IMG/VR virus record: IMGVR_UViG_3300007539_000213
Location: 1-24,514 of that record
Reading direction: 5' to 3' (one strand)
Source: a virus
DNA length: 24,514 nt
How positions within the stretch are numbered: position 1 is the first letter of the stretch; every line of letters starts with the position of its first letter. Positions 18,301 through 24,375 of this stretch are shown piece after piece. The notes below the pieces were generated by a model, which saw only the letters and a program-made list of their open reading frames with translations, was not told the origin of the DNA and did not search any database. The position numbers and the translations under genes are program-made.

Positions 18301-18558
18301 CAATTAATTTTTGGTTTTGACCCTAGTTTAAAAGGATTTGTTGATGGACCAGGAGGAACACCGTGGCTAAAGCATGAACAAAAACAACCACATGCACAAG
18401 GATTGTTTTATTTATTAGCTAAAGGTTTATCAGGTGGTACAACAAGATATATAGAAGATGGTCAATATAATCCTAAAGCTAATGTACAAAAGATTGATAA
18501 AGAGTTGTACGAAAATATAGGAAAATTTGTTAGTATGGAAGAAGAAAATGGCAACTGA
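12355..18558 (+). CDS. Giant virion protein (2067 aa) with ParB/Srx-like segment; polyvalent-protein candidate
   Basis: This is the largest gene in the window. The N-terminus is Pro-rich, followed by about 800 residues of Asn/Lys-rich helical sequence. Residues about 1325-1430 look like a ParB/sulfiredoxin-fold domain: FKVDELLKM, then GGPTGMDN, then RARAAVPIVRF and EGNHR (1415-1419) followed by VQAMNIWGIDYMPVIF. The EGxHR-A...G...(I/M)PV pattern is the hallmark. About 1108-1154 (SPGIYTQST ... KVLDMSKW) faintly resembles the G.YT...A...VLD pattern of some ADP-ribosyltransferase-like phage domains; I would not rely on it. Such domains occur in phage polyvalent proteins injected with DNA, so an ejected multidomain protein is the best guess. 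Codon use matches the neighbours. The 3' end overlaps the next gene by 11 bases. Confidence 0.75.
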   Translation: MLVKPERNPQPKPSPLLNPDLLSTLPFATRMYVIGNFVRDIVQYIGTQLNDEYIGQNKSLVNPNPRQSNKQVKVVTKPTEPATTAPNLTGSKINIKSQNLVGSISKNYGNENASMLVENMHHWVQNNSNPINSFFNFVGTDTYATDAENLNSLNNKVFTQSTFQKRVAEILEISSNTFGIDLTEIWKQDVQLIEKAIKTYQDFVLSENGVNFNPSLFSTYFKEIKEYKAEDIRKIVNSLNTFEKNSYKVITEGIEALENLMKPILNLNKGHAMNDQSWLLSNTETGREVDLPVGTIHDVGEVVDRNNPMLLKNIKVKNNRPTEMFTNLLRDNLSSEVIQNLIGNNKGKILTSEETLLPSYEQFVNIFEDLGYNVKELLSETNNLKLNQAKEDVIANIKQSLQTDNVQNKTLLEGVEELFEALVLKDNKGDVDLTDRFNKIRNAYSKIFGSLYKGSDSIPNVGYQLFNNVERLQHQGYLLGTKELLANATPKERALIFLNDIIMDGSVNKNFKNVEAILKSIIAEDPLDIHHVSDEALNFGIFDGSNYNDPVATKSWINDAFLNKAHNNKALIEHIVPNYGSSYLPTKSKYSKFAEMLKEVPEELKTIMRSYADNLGIDYMIDSKNFNEIKNALIELDPSAFPAYNKYYEELPFKNETLKRKLINFKPSNWQDLTNIHVNREVQRFINSHPNLDKKVFTDKIIRKGITSAGTIDENSELFNLLTGMREQFPDFIYMLEAKIAEIAENAQDVTKYTMNAFNNMDAKHITSLMNKKYNVASHGQMLVAAQQVLKEKGKWFQLTMNPSITDQYATYTARQPVFSPFKYSDYLYEGTGGIMASGYPDMLVGNLDKPSASSYNVDAGSSKFADIAYSSQLLPENRKYTLNGLIDELMLNKVDVVGNIVYPVIDGTDYSTIQRNQIIDLLQKDLIKVLSDPDLSKEFVKLTVSSYGDKMPLIVDQFLDANEGNEFLKDQLVLPGEARKISSQQSYKVTGVKDLNTIIELPDGTVISNKLDGMTVTYNSPFSISKNSVGTQNFNNHIFASAAKEIGESGYAEIAEALLKLQGAEVDNYIYFDKEVLNELKKILITPLDRFNGGEGAVITSTTGLESPGIYTQSTLKNAAFDTLQLAVLDGAGTRGEITIVQDGMKVLDMSKWAVVTRNNAAKNSITIIPGQGEKVMSGSLQHFQSPIGPPTISTKAPSQLAVMLTADDLQELEDTGFFKNMFYNWLDGRKTVTPVDGKYIIDNNFAPNSLPAAKGPTNIDVNKMPISLSSHAINEYLKTKTPNDPTEIIGTKNFIIQTMQKSAQNLQNFIDGKTEYGNKAVAYFKVDELLKMVEDNRLQLLNDGGPTGMDNVYDIAKSMGKEGYKVFQEKPSKEMWSKIARGQVGKVSDADRARAAVPIVRFNPNNNAMILIEGNHRVQAMNIWGIDYMPVIFELDPYTIKTDITDAAEALNGLGTNNDVTARISAGMKFESDFRTERYNPYGIWKKLARYIIDPEINKSMLNPVTSVTDYTLHPKIGQYLYHAHKYDNAFQVAQNKKVFESHNDTRLSYLQNFVFKMKHRVDDFASAVDNIQDMEDALQGMAAWINRYGLQKDKEKFKLLLKYHPKGEDFAAMLNSISSEGRFDIDIFETAAARLKLDKSTYENLFNEHVDLASLKTTTKGGHEFNAKDSFAIPVQTQDFQYNTDGGLKVGQFIEDQHHLFENSPNLAKNFIENNLDILGPGNIKSINQGVDYITVKPTQLEVAGVSAQRTVHSSNSDDILQVIVDAGKMTPEDAVQYKTVETKSWTTKLFENLSKFEKERLQYLFKGQYRYATHALTKAVQPTVSAIKDDVLWNTVKGLQWNVYRNSPKYARDVGRLKTFGQVADTLTILPETLTLFATTQKFYDDPDFGAATGLGRYGIGGKELMQELLPGTQNKSQGGQKFQNDGPVSALLKAGINGLSWIARNTYYRDLEEDPTKYGVMVQPEDYDPELHGKNLRQLIFGFDPSLKGFVDGPGGTPWLKHEQKQPHAQGLFYLLAKGLSGGTTRYIEDGQYNPKANVQKIDKELYENIGKFVSMEEENGN

Positions 18559-19774
18559 AACTAATAATGAATTATCTTATGTTCCTAATGGTGGAAGAAT
18601 AATAGCAATTAAAGACGCTATATATAATCCTGCTACAGGAATGTTAGAAGATGCTACAGGTAGTACGCAATACTATCTTGTTTATACTATGCCTGGAAGT
18701 GATACAGATATGGGTTGGGCTGTTACTGCAGAAACATTAGATGATAATGGACAACCAAGTGTTTACTTTTCAGGTACAGATAGAAAGCTAACTATATCAG
18801 AAACATACAATTCAAGGTCAGAATTTTTTACAGCTACAGATGGTAATTGGGCTGAATGGGGAACTACTGAAGAACTAGGAGATTTTGAAGAAAGTCATCC
18901 ATTTGAAAAATGGAAAAGAGATATAGATAAAGCAGCAGAAATACAACCTTGGTTAAAAGACCCTGAAGTATTACAAGTATATTTCAATGCTTACGCAGAA
19001 GGTAGAACACCTGAAACATGGGAGTTAGCTGCTACAGACTGGTATCAAACACACAGTAAGTCAGAGAGAAGTTGGCTATCTTTATTTAATTCAGACCCTA
19101 AAACTGCTAAACAATTAAAAGAAGACCAAAGAAGTTTACTTAAATCATTTGGTGTAAATTACAATTTATCAGAAGATGTAACTAATTGGTTAGCAGATAA
19201 ACTAACTACTGGACAATGGACAGAACAAAAATTACGTAGTCAGTTAACAGCACTTACTGACCCATTTGCAGGAATAAAAGTAGATACAGGTTTATCAAAT
19301 TACATGAAGTCACAAAACTTTGCTACTACTACTTACATTAAAAAGTACGAAGACGAAGTTAAAGATATGATATACAATGGTTTAGGTCCTGCATTTGCTA
19401 AAGGATTTACTTCAGATGATGTTGGTAAATGGGCTGCAGAATTTAGAAATGACCCTGATAATGCAAGAGCAAGATTAAATGAATACATGGATTATCAATT
19501 AAAAGTTGTATTTGGAGATAAATACCCACCAGGATTTACATATAAAGAAATAGCACAGCCATGGAAGAATTACACTTATGGTATCTTAGGTGGTTATATG
19601 GATGAACGTGACCCTGCTTGGATAGAAATATTACAAAAGAATGATAGTGTTGAAGCTAGTAAGATAGCTAAGAATTATGGTTTAGAAAAAGGATTTAAAA
19701 AAGTATTTAACGATTTTGAAGGTTCTTTAGTTACAGGTATGGGACTGCAAAAGATTAGAACAACGGTAGGATAG
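18548..19774 (+). CDS. Virion structural protein, helical-repeat type (408 aa)
   Basis: The N-terminal 110 residues are beta-rich, with Gly/Asp turns and aromatic strands (YYLVYTMPGSDTDMGW). After ESHPFEKWKRDIDKAAEIQPWL the protein becomes helical. A segment with LKSFGVNYNLSEDVTNWLADKL followed by TGQWTEQKL has the pattern A/S-x-G-x-x-L-S-(6-10)-W-(4)-L that recurs in virion proteins of actinobacteriophages, by my recollection. The open frame runs back to a TTG at 18527, but the ATG at 18548 is preceded by GGAAGAAG within seven bases and gives the natural MATETNNE start; it overlaps the 2067-aa gene by 11 bases. The stop is one base from the next start, so it is coupled to the 438-aa protein. 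Function unknown; tail or internal head protein are both possible. Confidence 0.7.
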   Translation: MATETNNELSYVPNGGRIIAIKDAIYNPATGMLEDATGSTQYYLVYTMPGSDTDMGWAVTAETLDDNGQPSVYFSGTDRKLTISETYNSRSEFFTATDGNWAEWGTTEELGDFEESHPFEKWKRDIDKAAEIQPWLKDPEVLQVYFNAYAEGRTPETWELAATDWYQTHSKSERSWLSLFNSDPKTAKQLKEDQRSLLKSFGVNYNLSEDVTNWLADKLTTGQWTEQKLRSQLTALTDPFAGIKVDTGLSNYMKSQNFATTTYIKKYEDEVKDMIYNGLGPAFAKGFTSDDVGKWAAEFRNDPDNARARLNEYMDYQLKVVFGDKYPPGFTYKEIAQPWKNYTYGILGGYMDERDPAWIEILQKNDSVEASKIAKNYGLEKGFKKVFNDFEGSLVTGMGLQKIRTTVG

Positions 19775-19775
19775 T

Positions 19776-21092
19776 ATGACTTGGTGGCAATATTTAGGAT
19801 ATGCAAGTGTAGATGAAGCTAACAAAGATATAGCTAATGGCTCATTATCAGCTTCTGAAATACAAAGAGCTAAAGATGAAGTATATCAATCAGATGCTGA
19901 AACTAAAAAAGTTGTTCCTAAAACTCCTAAAAAACCTGCCACTCCTAATGCTGATTATTGGAAACAATATGCTGAATATCAAAAAGCTATATATGAAAGT
20001 ACACAGGAAGTTACTGAAGTTATTACTGAAACTGATGAAACTGATGAAACTGATGAAACTTTATATATAGTTATAGGAACTCCTCCTAACTATACTATTG
20101 CTGCAGTTAATCCTGGAGATGCAAATTACGCTAGTGGTATGTCACAAGGTGCAGCACAAGCTACTGCAGATAAACTAAACGCAGATTATGTACCACCAAG
20201 TAGCAATGATGAAACTGAAACAAATGAACCAAGTACTGACCCAAACTTTTTTGATGTAGATGCTAGATACAATGCAGAATATATAGCACCTGAATTAAAT
20301 TATCAGAATGTATTTTCTGAAATACAAACAAGATACCCTTATTTTCCACAAGCAGTACTAGAAGTATATGCAAAAAATTGGGTTGAAAGTGGAGATGAAT
20401 TAGTAGCTTTATCAAAGACTGAACAATCTGCAGAATTTAAAAAAGCATTTCCTGGAATACGTAGAGATGATGGTTCAATGAGATACTCTGTTGGAGAATA
20501 CTTAGGCGTTAAAGAAGATATGCGAGTACAAGTTGCAGAGTATGGTCTTAATCCTGAAATATTTGAAACTCAATTTAATAAATTAATTGAAGGAGATGTA
20601 TCTCCTGCTGAACTTGCAAGAAGATTACAAGTAGTTCAAGCTGAAATTGGAGAGAACATACCTGCAGTACAACAAGCATGGGCTGCAGAATTTGGAGTAC
20701 CACTATCAGCAGAAGCAATATTAGCTGCTGTTGTTAGTCCTGAAATAGAAGAAGGATTATTACAAGGTACTATATCTGCTGCACAAATACAGGGAGAAGC
20801 AGTAGCTGCAGGATTTGCTACATCATTTGCTAGGTCACGTGCATTAGCTAGAGCAGGATTAACACAGAAACAAGCAGCACAAACATACCAATTTGCTAGA
20901 ACAGCTAGAAGTATTGCAGCAAGAACAGGTAGAGAGTTTGCATTATCTGATATAGAAGAAGCAGCTATTGGAGATACTATGGCTGCAAAGAGAGTACAAA
21001 GTGCTTTACAACAAGTTGAAAGTCAATCATCTACAACTCTAGGTGCAGCACGTACACAATTAGGTGCAGTAACTGGCTTGACAGAAGCATAA
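19776..21092 (+). CDS. Virion protein, FPGIRR-DDG family (438 aa) with TDE repeat linker
   Basis: The N-terminal 30 residues (WWQYLGYASVDEANKDI) form a short helical module. A Lys/Pro-rich and then Thr/Glu/Asp-rich linker follows, containing a TDETDETDET repeat from a 9-bp DNA repeat at 20031-20060. The C-terminal 270 residues are a folded helical domain: ELNYQNVFSEI, FPGIRRDDGSMRYSVGEYL, EYGLNPEIFETQFNKLIEGDVSPAELARRL, and a final LGAVTGLTEA. From memory this order (FPGxRR-DG, EYL..K, L.EGDVS..E.., and a C-terminal GAVTGL) is shared by virion proteins in many actinobacteriophages, usually just ahead of scaffold and capsid genes. The molecular role is unproven. One base separates it from the preceding gene, and GGTAGGA precedes the start. 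Confidence 0.75.
   Translation: MTWWQYLGYASVDEANKDIANGSLSASEIQRAKDEVYQSDAETKKVVPKTPKKPATPNADYWKQYAEYQKAIYESTQEVTEVITETDETDETDETLYIVIGTPPNYTIAAVNPGDANYASGMSQGAAQATADKLNADYVPPSSNDETETNEPSTDPNFFDVDARYNAEYIAPELNYQNVFSEIQTRYPYFPQAVLEVYAKNWVESGDELVALSKTEQSAEFKKAFPGIRRDDGSMRYSVGEYLGVKEDMRVQVAEYGLNPEIFETQFNKLIEGDVSPAELARRLQVVQAEIGENIPAVQQAWAAEFGVPLSAEAILAAVVSPEIEEGLLQGTISAAQIQGEAVAAGFATSFARSRALARAGLTQKQAAQTYQFARTARSIAARTGREFALSDIEEAAIGDTMAAKRVQSALQQVESQSSTTLGAARTQLGAVTGLTEA
20031..20060 (+). repeat. Tandem 9-bp repeat (ACTGATGAA, about 3.3 copies)
   Basis: In-frame copies of ACTGATGAA encode TDE repeats in the disordered linker of the 438-aa protein. The unit length is a multiple of three, so slippage would change linker length without breaking the frame. 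Confidence 0.9.
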
Positions 21093-21127
21093 GAAGTAGT
21101 ATTATTAAATAGGATTTCTTTATTCAT
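21023..21127 (-). CDS. Possible antisense micro-ORF (34 aa) with perfect Shine-Dalgarno
   Basis: A leftward ATG at 21127 is preceded, six bases away, by AGAAAGGAGG (complement of 21134-21143), the strongest possible ribosome site and better than that of any structural gene here. It reads MNKEILFNNTTSYASVKPVT and then 14 more residues. The last 23 codons lie antisense to the end of the 438-aa gene, so much of the peptide could be a shadow of that gene. The ribosome site lies in intergenic DNA and is not explained by the shadow. No family or promoter is recognised. Alternatively, the plus-strand sequence is what matters, as a copy of the 16S rRNA tail. Confidence 0.3.
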   Translation of the reverse strand: MNKEILFNNTTSYASVKPVTAPNCVRAAPRVVDD

Positions 21128-21411
21128 AGATGTCCTCCTTTCTGTCCCCTTACTTCTAAAGTTGTGAGGGGTATTCCTTGACACCACTATATATAGTGGT
21201 ATTCTTATAGTAAGTCGTTGCGTGGTCCGACTAAAGACCTGCATCTAGCACAAGCTACGGTGTGTGCTATGTATTTCAATTCCGTATGTAATTGACATTA
21301 CAAGAAGGAAATAGACTTTGTAATGTTGTGTTTTGATTTCTATTCCCACCCCACATTATTCCGACGTGATGTGTGTATTGGTGTCAAAGTCGAGTTAGAA
21401 GGTAATATAAA
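21093..21411. other. 319-bp structured intergenic region before scaffold and capsid
   Basis: The only long gap inside the structural genes. It holds, in order, an anti-Shine-Dalgarno-like CCTCCTTTCT (21134-21143), a stem CCCCTTAC/GTGAGGGG (around 21145-21172, one G-T pair), a TTGACA with an 18-bp palindrome (21178-21200), TAGCACA/TGTGCTA (21246-21252/21263-21269), and ACATTACAA/TTGTAATGT (21295-21303/21318-21326). No tRNA or known riboswitch is recognised. It most likely contains a promoter and a structured 5' leader of about 200 nt for the scaffold-capsid genes. Confidence 0.6.
21178..21205 (+). promoter_or_regulatory. Promoter-like site with perfect operator-like palindrome
   Basis: A consensus TTGACA -35 box (21178-21183) is followed after 16 bases by TATTCT (21200-21205), four of six to the -10 consensus. 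The spacer is almost exactly the perfect palindrome ACCACTATA/TATAGTGGT (21183-21200). A repressor or activator bound there would block or reshape the promoter, which is a classical arrangement. It would give the scaffold and capsid genes their own control. Confidence 0.45.
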
Positions 21412-21861
21412 ATGGAAGAATTAGAAAATAATATAGACGAAGTACAAACTGAAGATACTGATGGTTCAGGTCCTAAAGGTTTGCGTGATGAGAATAAGCG
21501 TCTAAAGGAAGAACTTAAAGAGTATAAGACTGCTGCTTTACAAAGTACAGTTAATTCTTTAAACCTACATCCTGCAGTTGCTAAAGCAGTTACTAAACTT
21601 TATGATGGTAAACCTGACGTTGATGCTATATCTGCTTTTGTTAAACAAGAATTTGGAGATGATGTTGTTATGAGCAACACTGCACCAGTTCAACAAAATA
21701 ACTTTACAGATGCGTCACAACGTGTAGATAAGTTATCTACTTCTGCTGTATCTGATACTCCACAAAGCCGTGAACAGGCATTGAATGATATTATCAAAAA
21801 TGGAACATTAAGACAGTCCTTAACAGCTAAGTTAGCTGCTATGGACGTAGATAAAATATAA
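21412..21861 (+). CDS. Capsid assembly scaffolding protein
   Basis: Scaffolding proteins guide capsid subunits into a procapsid and then leave. The 149-aa protein has the expected make-up: an acidic start, a charged helical coiled-coil segment (GLRDENKRLKEELKEYK, about 23-40), a short globular middle (LNLHPAVAKAVTKLYDGKPD), a Gln/Asn/Ser/Thr-rich linker and a C-terminal helix (LTAKLAAMDVDKI) that would bind the coat protein. It lies directly before the major capsid gene, 14 bases away. GAAGG lies upstream of the start. No protease motif is seen. The length is at the short end for scaffolds. The identification rests on context plus composition, which together are fairly strong. Confidence 0.8.
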   Translation: MEELENNIDEVQTEDTDGSGPKGLRDENKRLKEELKEYKTAALQSTVNSLNLHPAVAKAVTKLYDGKPDVDAISAFVKQEFGDDVVMSNTAPVQQNNFTDASQRVDKLSTSAVSDTPQSREQALNDIIKNGTLRQSLTAKLAAMDVDKI

Positions 21862-21875
21862 GGAGATAAATAAAA

Positions 21876-22964
21876 ATGGCAGCAATTTCGCTTACCAACC
21901 AAACTATTTACTCACAAAATATCAACAATTTCCAAGGCGAGTTGTTCAGAGTTGGTGGACAAAGAACACCTATGGTATCTGCTCTTGGTGGACTAAGTGG
22001 AGGTGGAAAGGTTATCCAATCTACTTTCTTTCAGTTTCAAACTGCAGACAGTGCTGAAATTTCAAGTGCTGCTACAGTTGGTGCTGAAGGTGGTCAACCA
22101 ACAGAATACCTTGGTAGAGATAGAGTAGCTTATACACAGGTTACTCAAATCTTCCATAAAGGTGTAAAAATGTCCTACACAGCTATGGCAACATACAACC
22201 AACAAAACCCATTTGACCTTAGTGCTAACATCATTAATTCTTCTGATGGGGATGGAACAGTTACTGCTGCAGATAAACTTGCTTTATTTGGTGGCAGTCC
22301 TATTGTTGATGAATTTGCAGAGCAAATGGAATTAGCATTACTTAAAATTGCAAGAGAAGTTGAGTACTTCTTTTGGAATGGAACTTTCAGCGATGGTGCA
22401 AACGTAACCCCTGGTACTGGATTAAGAGCATTCAGAGGTTTCCATGCACACCAAGCATTAACAGGTGGCAACATCTATTATGCTGACACTGTTGGAAATG
22501 GTTCAGGAACAGACCAAAAACTACACTGGGATGCAGTGGCAGGTGCAATGAAAAAATTGTACGACGCACAAGCACCTATGCAGAACTTAGTTCTTGTAGT
22601 TAACCCTGAACAATTATTAGACCTTAACAAGGAACTAATCAACGCAACAGTTGGTACAACTAACTATGCAATTCTCCCAAGAGAGAGAAACGTTGCAGGT
22701 GTTGACATTGACACTGTTATCACACCATTTGGAAACATTGGATTAGTTGTTGAAGAAACAAATCTATTAGGTGCTAACAAAGCAGCTATTGTAGATATGG
22801 CTTTCATCAAACCAGTGTTCACAAACATTCCTGGTAAAGGAACAGTGTTCGTACGTGACATAGACCAAGATGACTATGCACGTGTAGCTAAAGCTATTTA
22901 CATGGAAATGGGATTTGACTTCGGTCCTCCACAATACCATTGTTTAATTAGCGACGTAGCTTAA
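21876..22964 (+). CDS. Major capsid protein (HK97 fold, SU10-like)
   Basis: The shell subunit, 362 aa. The N-terminal region (NQTIYSQNINNFQGELFRVG, then TPMVSALGGLSGGGKVIQS) and the YTQVTQIFHKGVKMSYTAMAT stretch are typical of SU10-type capsid proteins. An E-loop-like segment with TEYLGRDRV, a long spine helix around EFAEQMELALLKIAREVEYFFWNG, and a P-domain/A-domain succession (LVLVVNPEQLLDLNKEL; FGNIGLVVEETNLLG; DMAFIKPVF) follow in the right order. It ends with an aromatic YHCLISDVA tail. A strong AAGGAG ribosome site lies ten bases upstream, suiting very high expression. A hairpin terminator follows at once. No fused delta domain is visible; the separate scaffold upstream fits this. Confidence 0.88.
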   Translation: MAAISLTNQTIYSQNINNFQGELFRVGGQRTPMVSALGGLSGGGKVIQSTFFQFQTADSAEISSAATVGAEGGQPTEYLGRDRVAYTQVTQIFHKGVKMSYTAMATYNQQNPFDLSANIINSSDGDGTVTAADKLALFGGSPIVDEFAEQMELALLKIAREVEYFFWNGTFSDGANVTPGTGLRAFRGFHAHQALTGGNIYYADTVGNGSGTDQKLHWDAVAGAMKKLYDAQAPMQNLVLVVNPEQLLDLNKELINATVGTTNYAILPRERNVAGVDIDTVITPFGNIGLVVEETNLLGANKAAIVDMAFIKPVFTNIPGKGTVFVRDIDQDDYARVAKAIYMEMGFDFGPPQYHCLISDVA

Positions 22965-22974
22965 TTTAAGTTAA

Positions 22975-23012
22975 CAAGATTAGGGTGGAACTCCACCTCC
23001 ACCCTTTTCTTG
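22975..23012 (+). terminator. Rho-independent terminator after the capsid gene
   Basis: AGGGTGGA (22982-22989) pairs perfectly with TCCACCCT (22998-23005) around an 8-nt loop, followed by TTTTCTT. A CAAGA/TCTTG pair (22975-22979/23008-23012) extends it. It would end or attenuate capsid transcripts before the downstream genes. Confidence 0.85.
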
Positions 23013-23029
23013 TGTTATAGTGGAGTATT

Positions 23030-23371
23030 ATGATAAGTAAATCAATAGCTAAAAATGTTTTAATAGATGTATCAGAAGATGCAAGTAACTCATCAGGTGT
23101 TAATACTGATGCTATGTTATTGTCAGGGATAATATTTCCTGCAGCAATGACAGGCACAGCTATCACATTAGACTTTTCTTTAGATGGAACTACATGGGTA
23201 GATGTATTTGAAACTGATGGTACAGAAGTATCTTATACAATATCAGCAGGTAATGCTATTCGCCTTGACCCTAGTGGTTGGGCGTTAGCGTCTTCAGGAT
23301 ATTTAAGAGTTACATCTAACGGAACAGAAGCAGCAGATAGAAATATTACATTAGTATTTAGAAGTAGCTAA
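23030..23371 (+). CDS. Small beta-rich virion protein, possible head decoration
   Basis: Encodes 113 aa, almost all beta-strand and turn: LSGIIFPAAMTGTAITLDFS, LDGTTWVDVFETDGTEVSYT, AIRLDPSGWALASSGYLRVT and a final DRNITLVFRSS. This is the Ig/jelly-roll-like pattern found in capsid decoration or fibre-like proteins. No catalytic residues or signal peptide are seen. GGAG lies four bases before the ATG, and the gene is directly downstream of the capsid terminator, which suits a protein made in lower amount than the coat or from read-through. A tail-knob role is also possible. I recognise no precise family. Confidence 0.65.
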   Translation: MISKSIAKNVLIDVSEDASNSSGVNTDAMLLSGIIFPAAMTGTAITLDFSLDGTTWVDVFETDGTEVSYTISAGNAIRLDPSGWALASSGYLRVTSNGTEAADRNITLVFRSS

Positions 23372-23379
23372 GGAGTACT

Positions 23380-24375
23380 ATGAGTACCACGATTGGCGAC
23401 TTAGTAGATAGGGTTTATAGAGAATATCTTGAACCTATGGACGATGTTGTAAGTTATTCTTATTTAACTTCAGGCATTAACGATAGCACAACAACTATTC
23501 CTTACGACGGAGATTTATTTTCTGTTGAAGAAGAAGACGCATTAGATGCAGGTGCAATCATAGAAATAGGTCAAGAACTCATGTTCGCTAAAGAACTTAA
23601 TGTTGTCACAAATGAAATAACAGTACAAAGAGGTGTAAGAGGTACTACTGCAGCGTCACATTCTTTAGGAGATTTAATAAAGATAGCACCTCCATATCCT
23701 AGAAAAAATGTATTTGATGCAGTTAAAGACCAAATAGAAAATTTATATCCAACTTTATTTGCAGTAGAGGTGCAAACAATAACATCTTCTACTGGATATA
23801 CAGTGCTTACTGGTGGAGATGATAACTACTTAGTAGCACCATTGAAAGCTATATCACAATATACAGATTGGTCAGCAGGTTCTGATGAAACTACTACTCA
23901 ATATCGTGGTGTATCAGTAGAACTTATTGACTTACCTAATCCATTTACCTATACAGATAGTGGAGGTAGTGAGCAAACTGTAACTTATACTACAGGACCT
24001 AGTGTAGTTAAAGCAATACAGATGTATGGTATTGCATCAGGTCATACTGTTTACGTAACTTTTAAAAAGAAATTTGTAGAAATAACAAATGAAGCTACCA
24101 CATTATCTAGTGTTGGATTACAAAATGAATATGAAGCTATCATTATGGCAGGTGTAGCAGCACATATAATGTCAGGTAGAGATATACCTAGTGCTACTGC
24201 AGACTACATAACTGACCAAATGTCTATACAAAACTTTCCTGTTAATAGTGGAACAAGTATTAGAAATAGTTTACTTAGATACCAACAAGTATTAATAAAC
24301 CAAGCTAGAAAAGATTTACGTGCAAGATACCCTGAACCTGTAAGTATTAATAGTATTGTTTATCCTGCACAATAA
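23380..24375 (+). CDS. Head-tail connector/adaptor-like virion protein (331 aa)
   Basis: The start MSTTIGDLVDRVYREYLEP is followed by a beta domain with TTTIPYDGDLFSVEEEDALDAG and then RGVRGTTAASHSLGD (about 84-98), and IAPPYPRKNVFDAVKDQIENLYP. From memory, proteins with this order (N-terminal L.DRV.R, RG..GT.AA.H..GD, then P.R..VFDA......LYP) follow the capsid gene in many actinobacteriophages and are annotated as head-to-tail connectors or structural proteins. The C-terminal half is beta-rich with a helical end (SIRNSLLRYQQVLINQARKDL) like connector subunits. AAGGAG lies four bases before the ATG. The stop overlaps the next start as TAATG. Confidence 0.7.
   Translation: MSTTIGDLVDRVYREYLEPMDDVVSYSYLTSGINDSTTTIPYDGDLFSVEEEDALDAGAIIEIGQELMFAKELNVVTNEITVQRGVRGTTAASHSLGDLIKIAPPYPRKNVFDAVKDQIENLYPTLFAVEVQTITSSTGYTVLTGGDDNYLVAPLKAISQYTDWSAGSDETTTQYRGVSVELIDLPNPFTYTDSGGSEQTVTYTTGPSVVKAIQMYGIASGHTVYVTFKKKFVEITNEATTLSSVGLQNEYEAIIMAGVAAHIMSGRDIPSATADYITDQMSIQNFPVNSGTSIRNSLLRYQQVLINQARKDLRARYPEPVSINSIVYPAQ

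Noticed and set aside
6133-18558. Giant genes as virion RNA polymerases
   Set aside because: I looked for N4/T7-type and crAss-type polymerase motifs. A K...MLN..TSVTDY segment in the second giant only loosely recalls motif B, and no catalytic DFDGD or HDS motif is present.
19837-20070. Leucine/lysine-rich 77-codon frame inside the 438-aa gene
   Set aside because: It is the out-of-frame reading of the linker and repeat. Its low-complexity LKLMKLMK pattern comes from the 9-bp repeat.
21292-21324. Second promoter with TTGACA at 21292
   Set aside because: The nearest -10-like hexamer (TGTAAT, 21319) is 21 bases away, too far for normal spacing. The TTGACA overlaps a hairpin arm.
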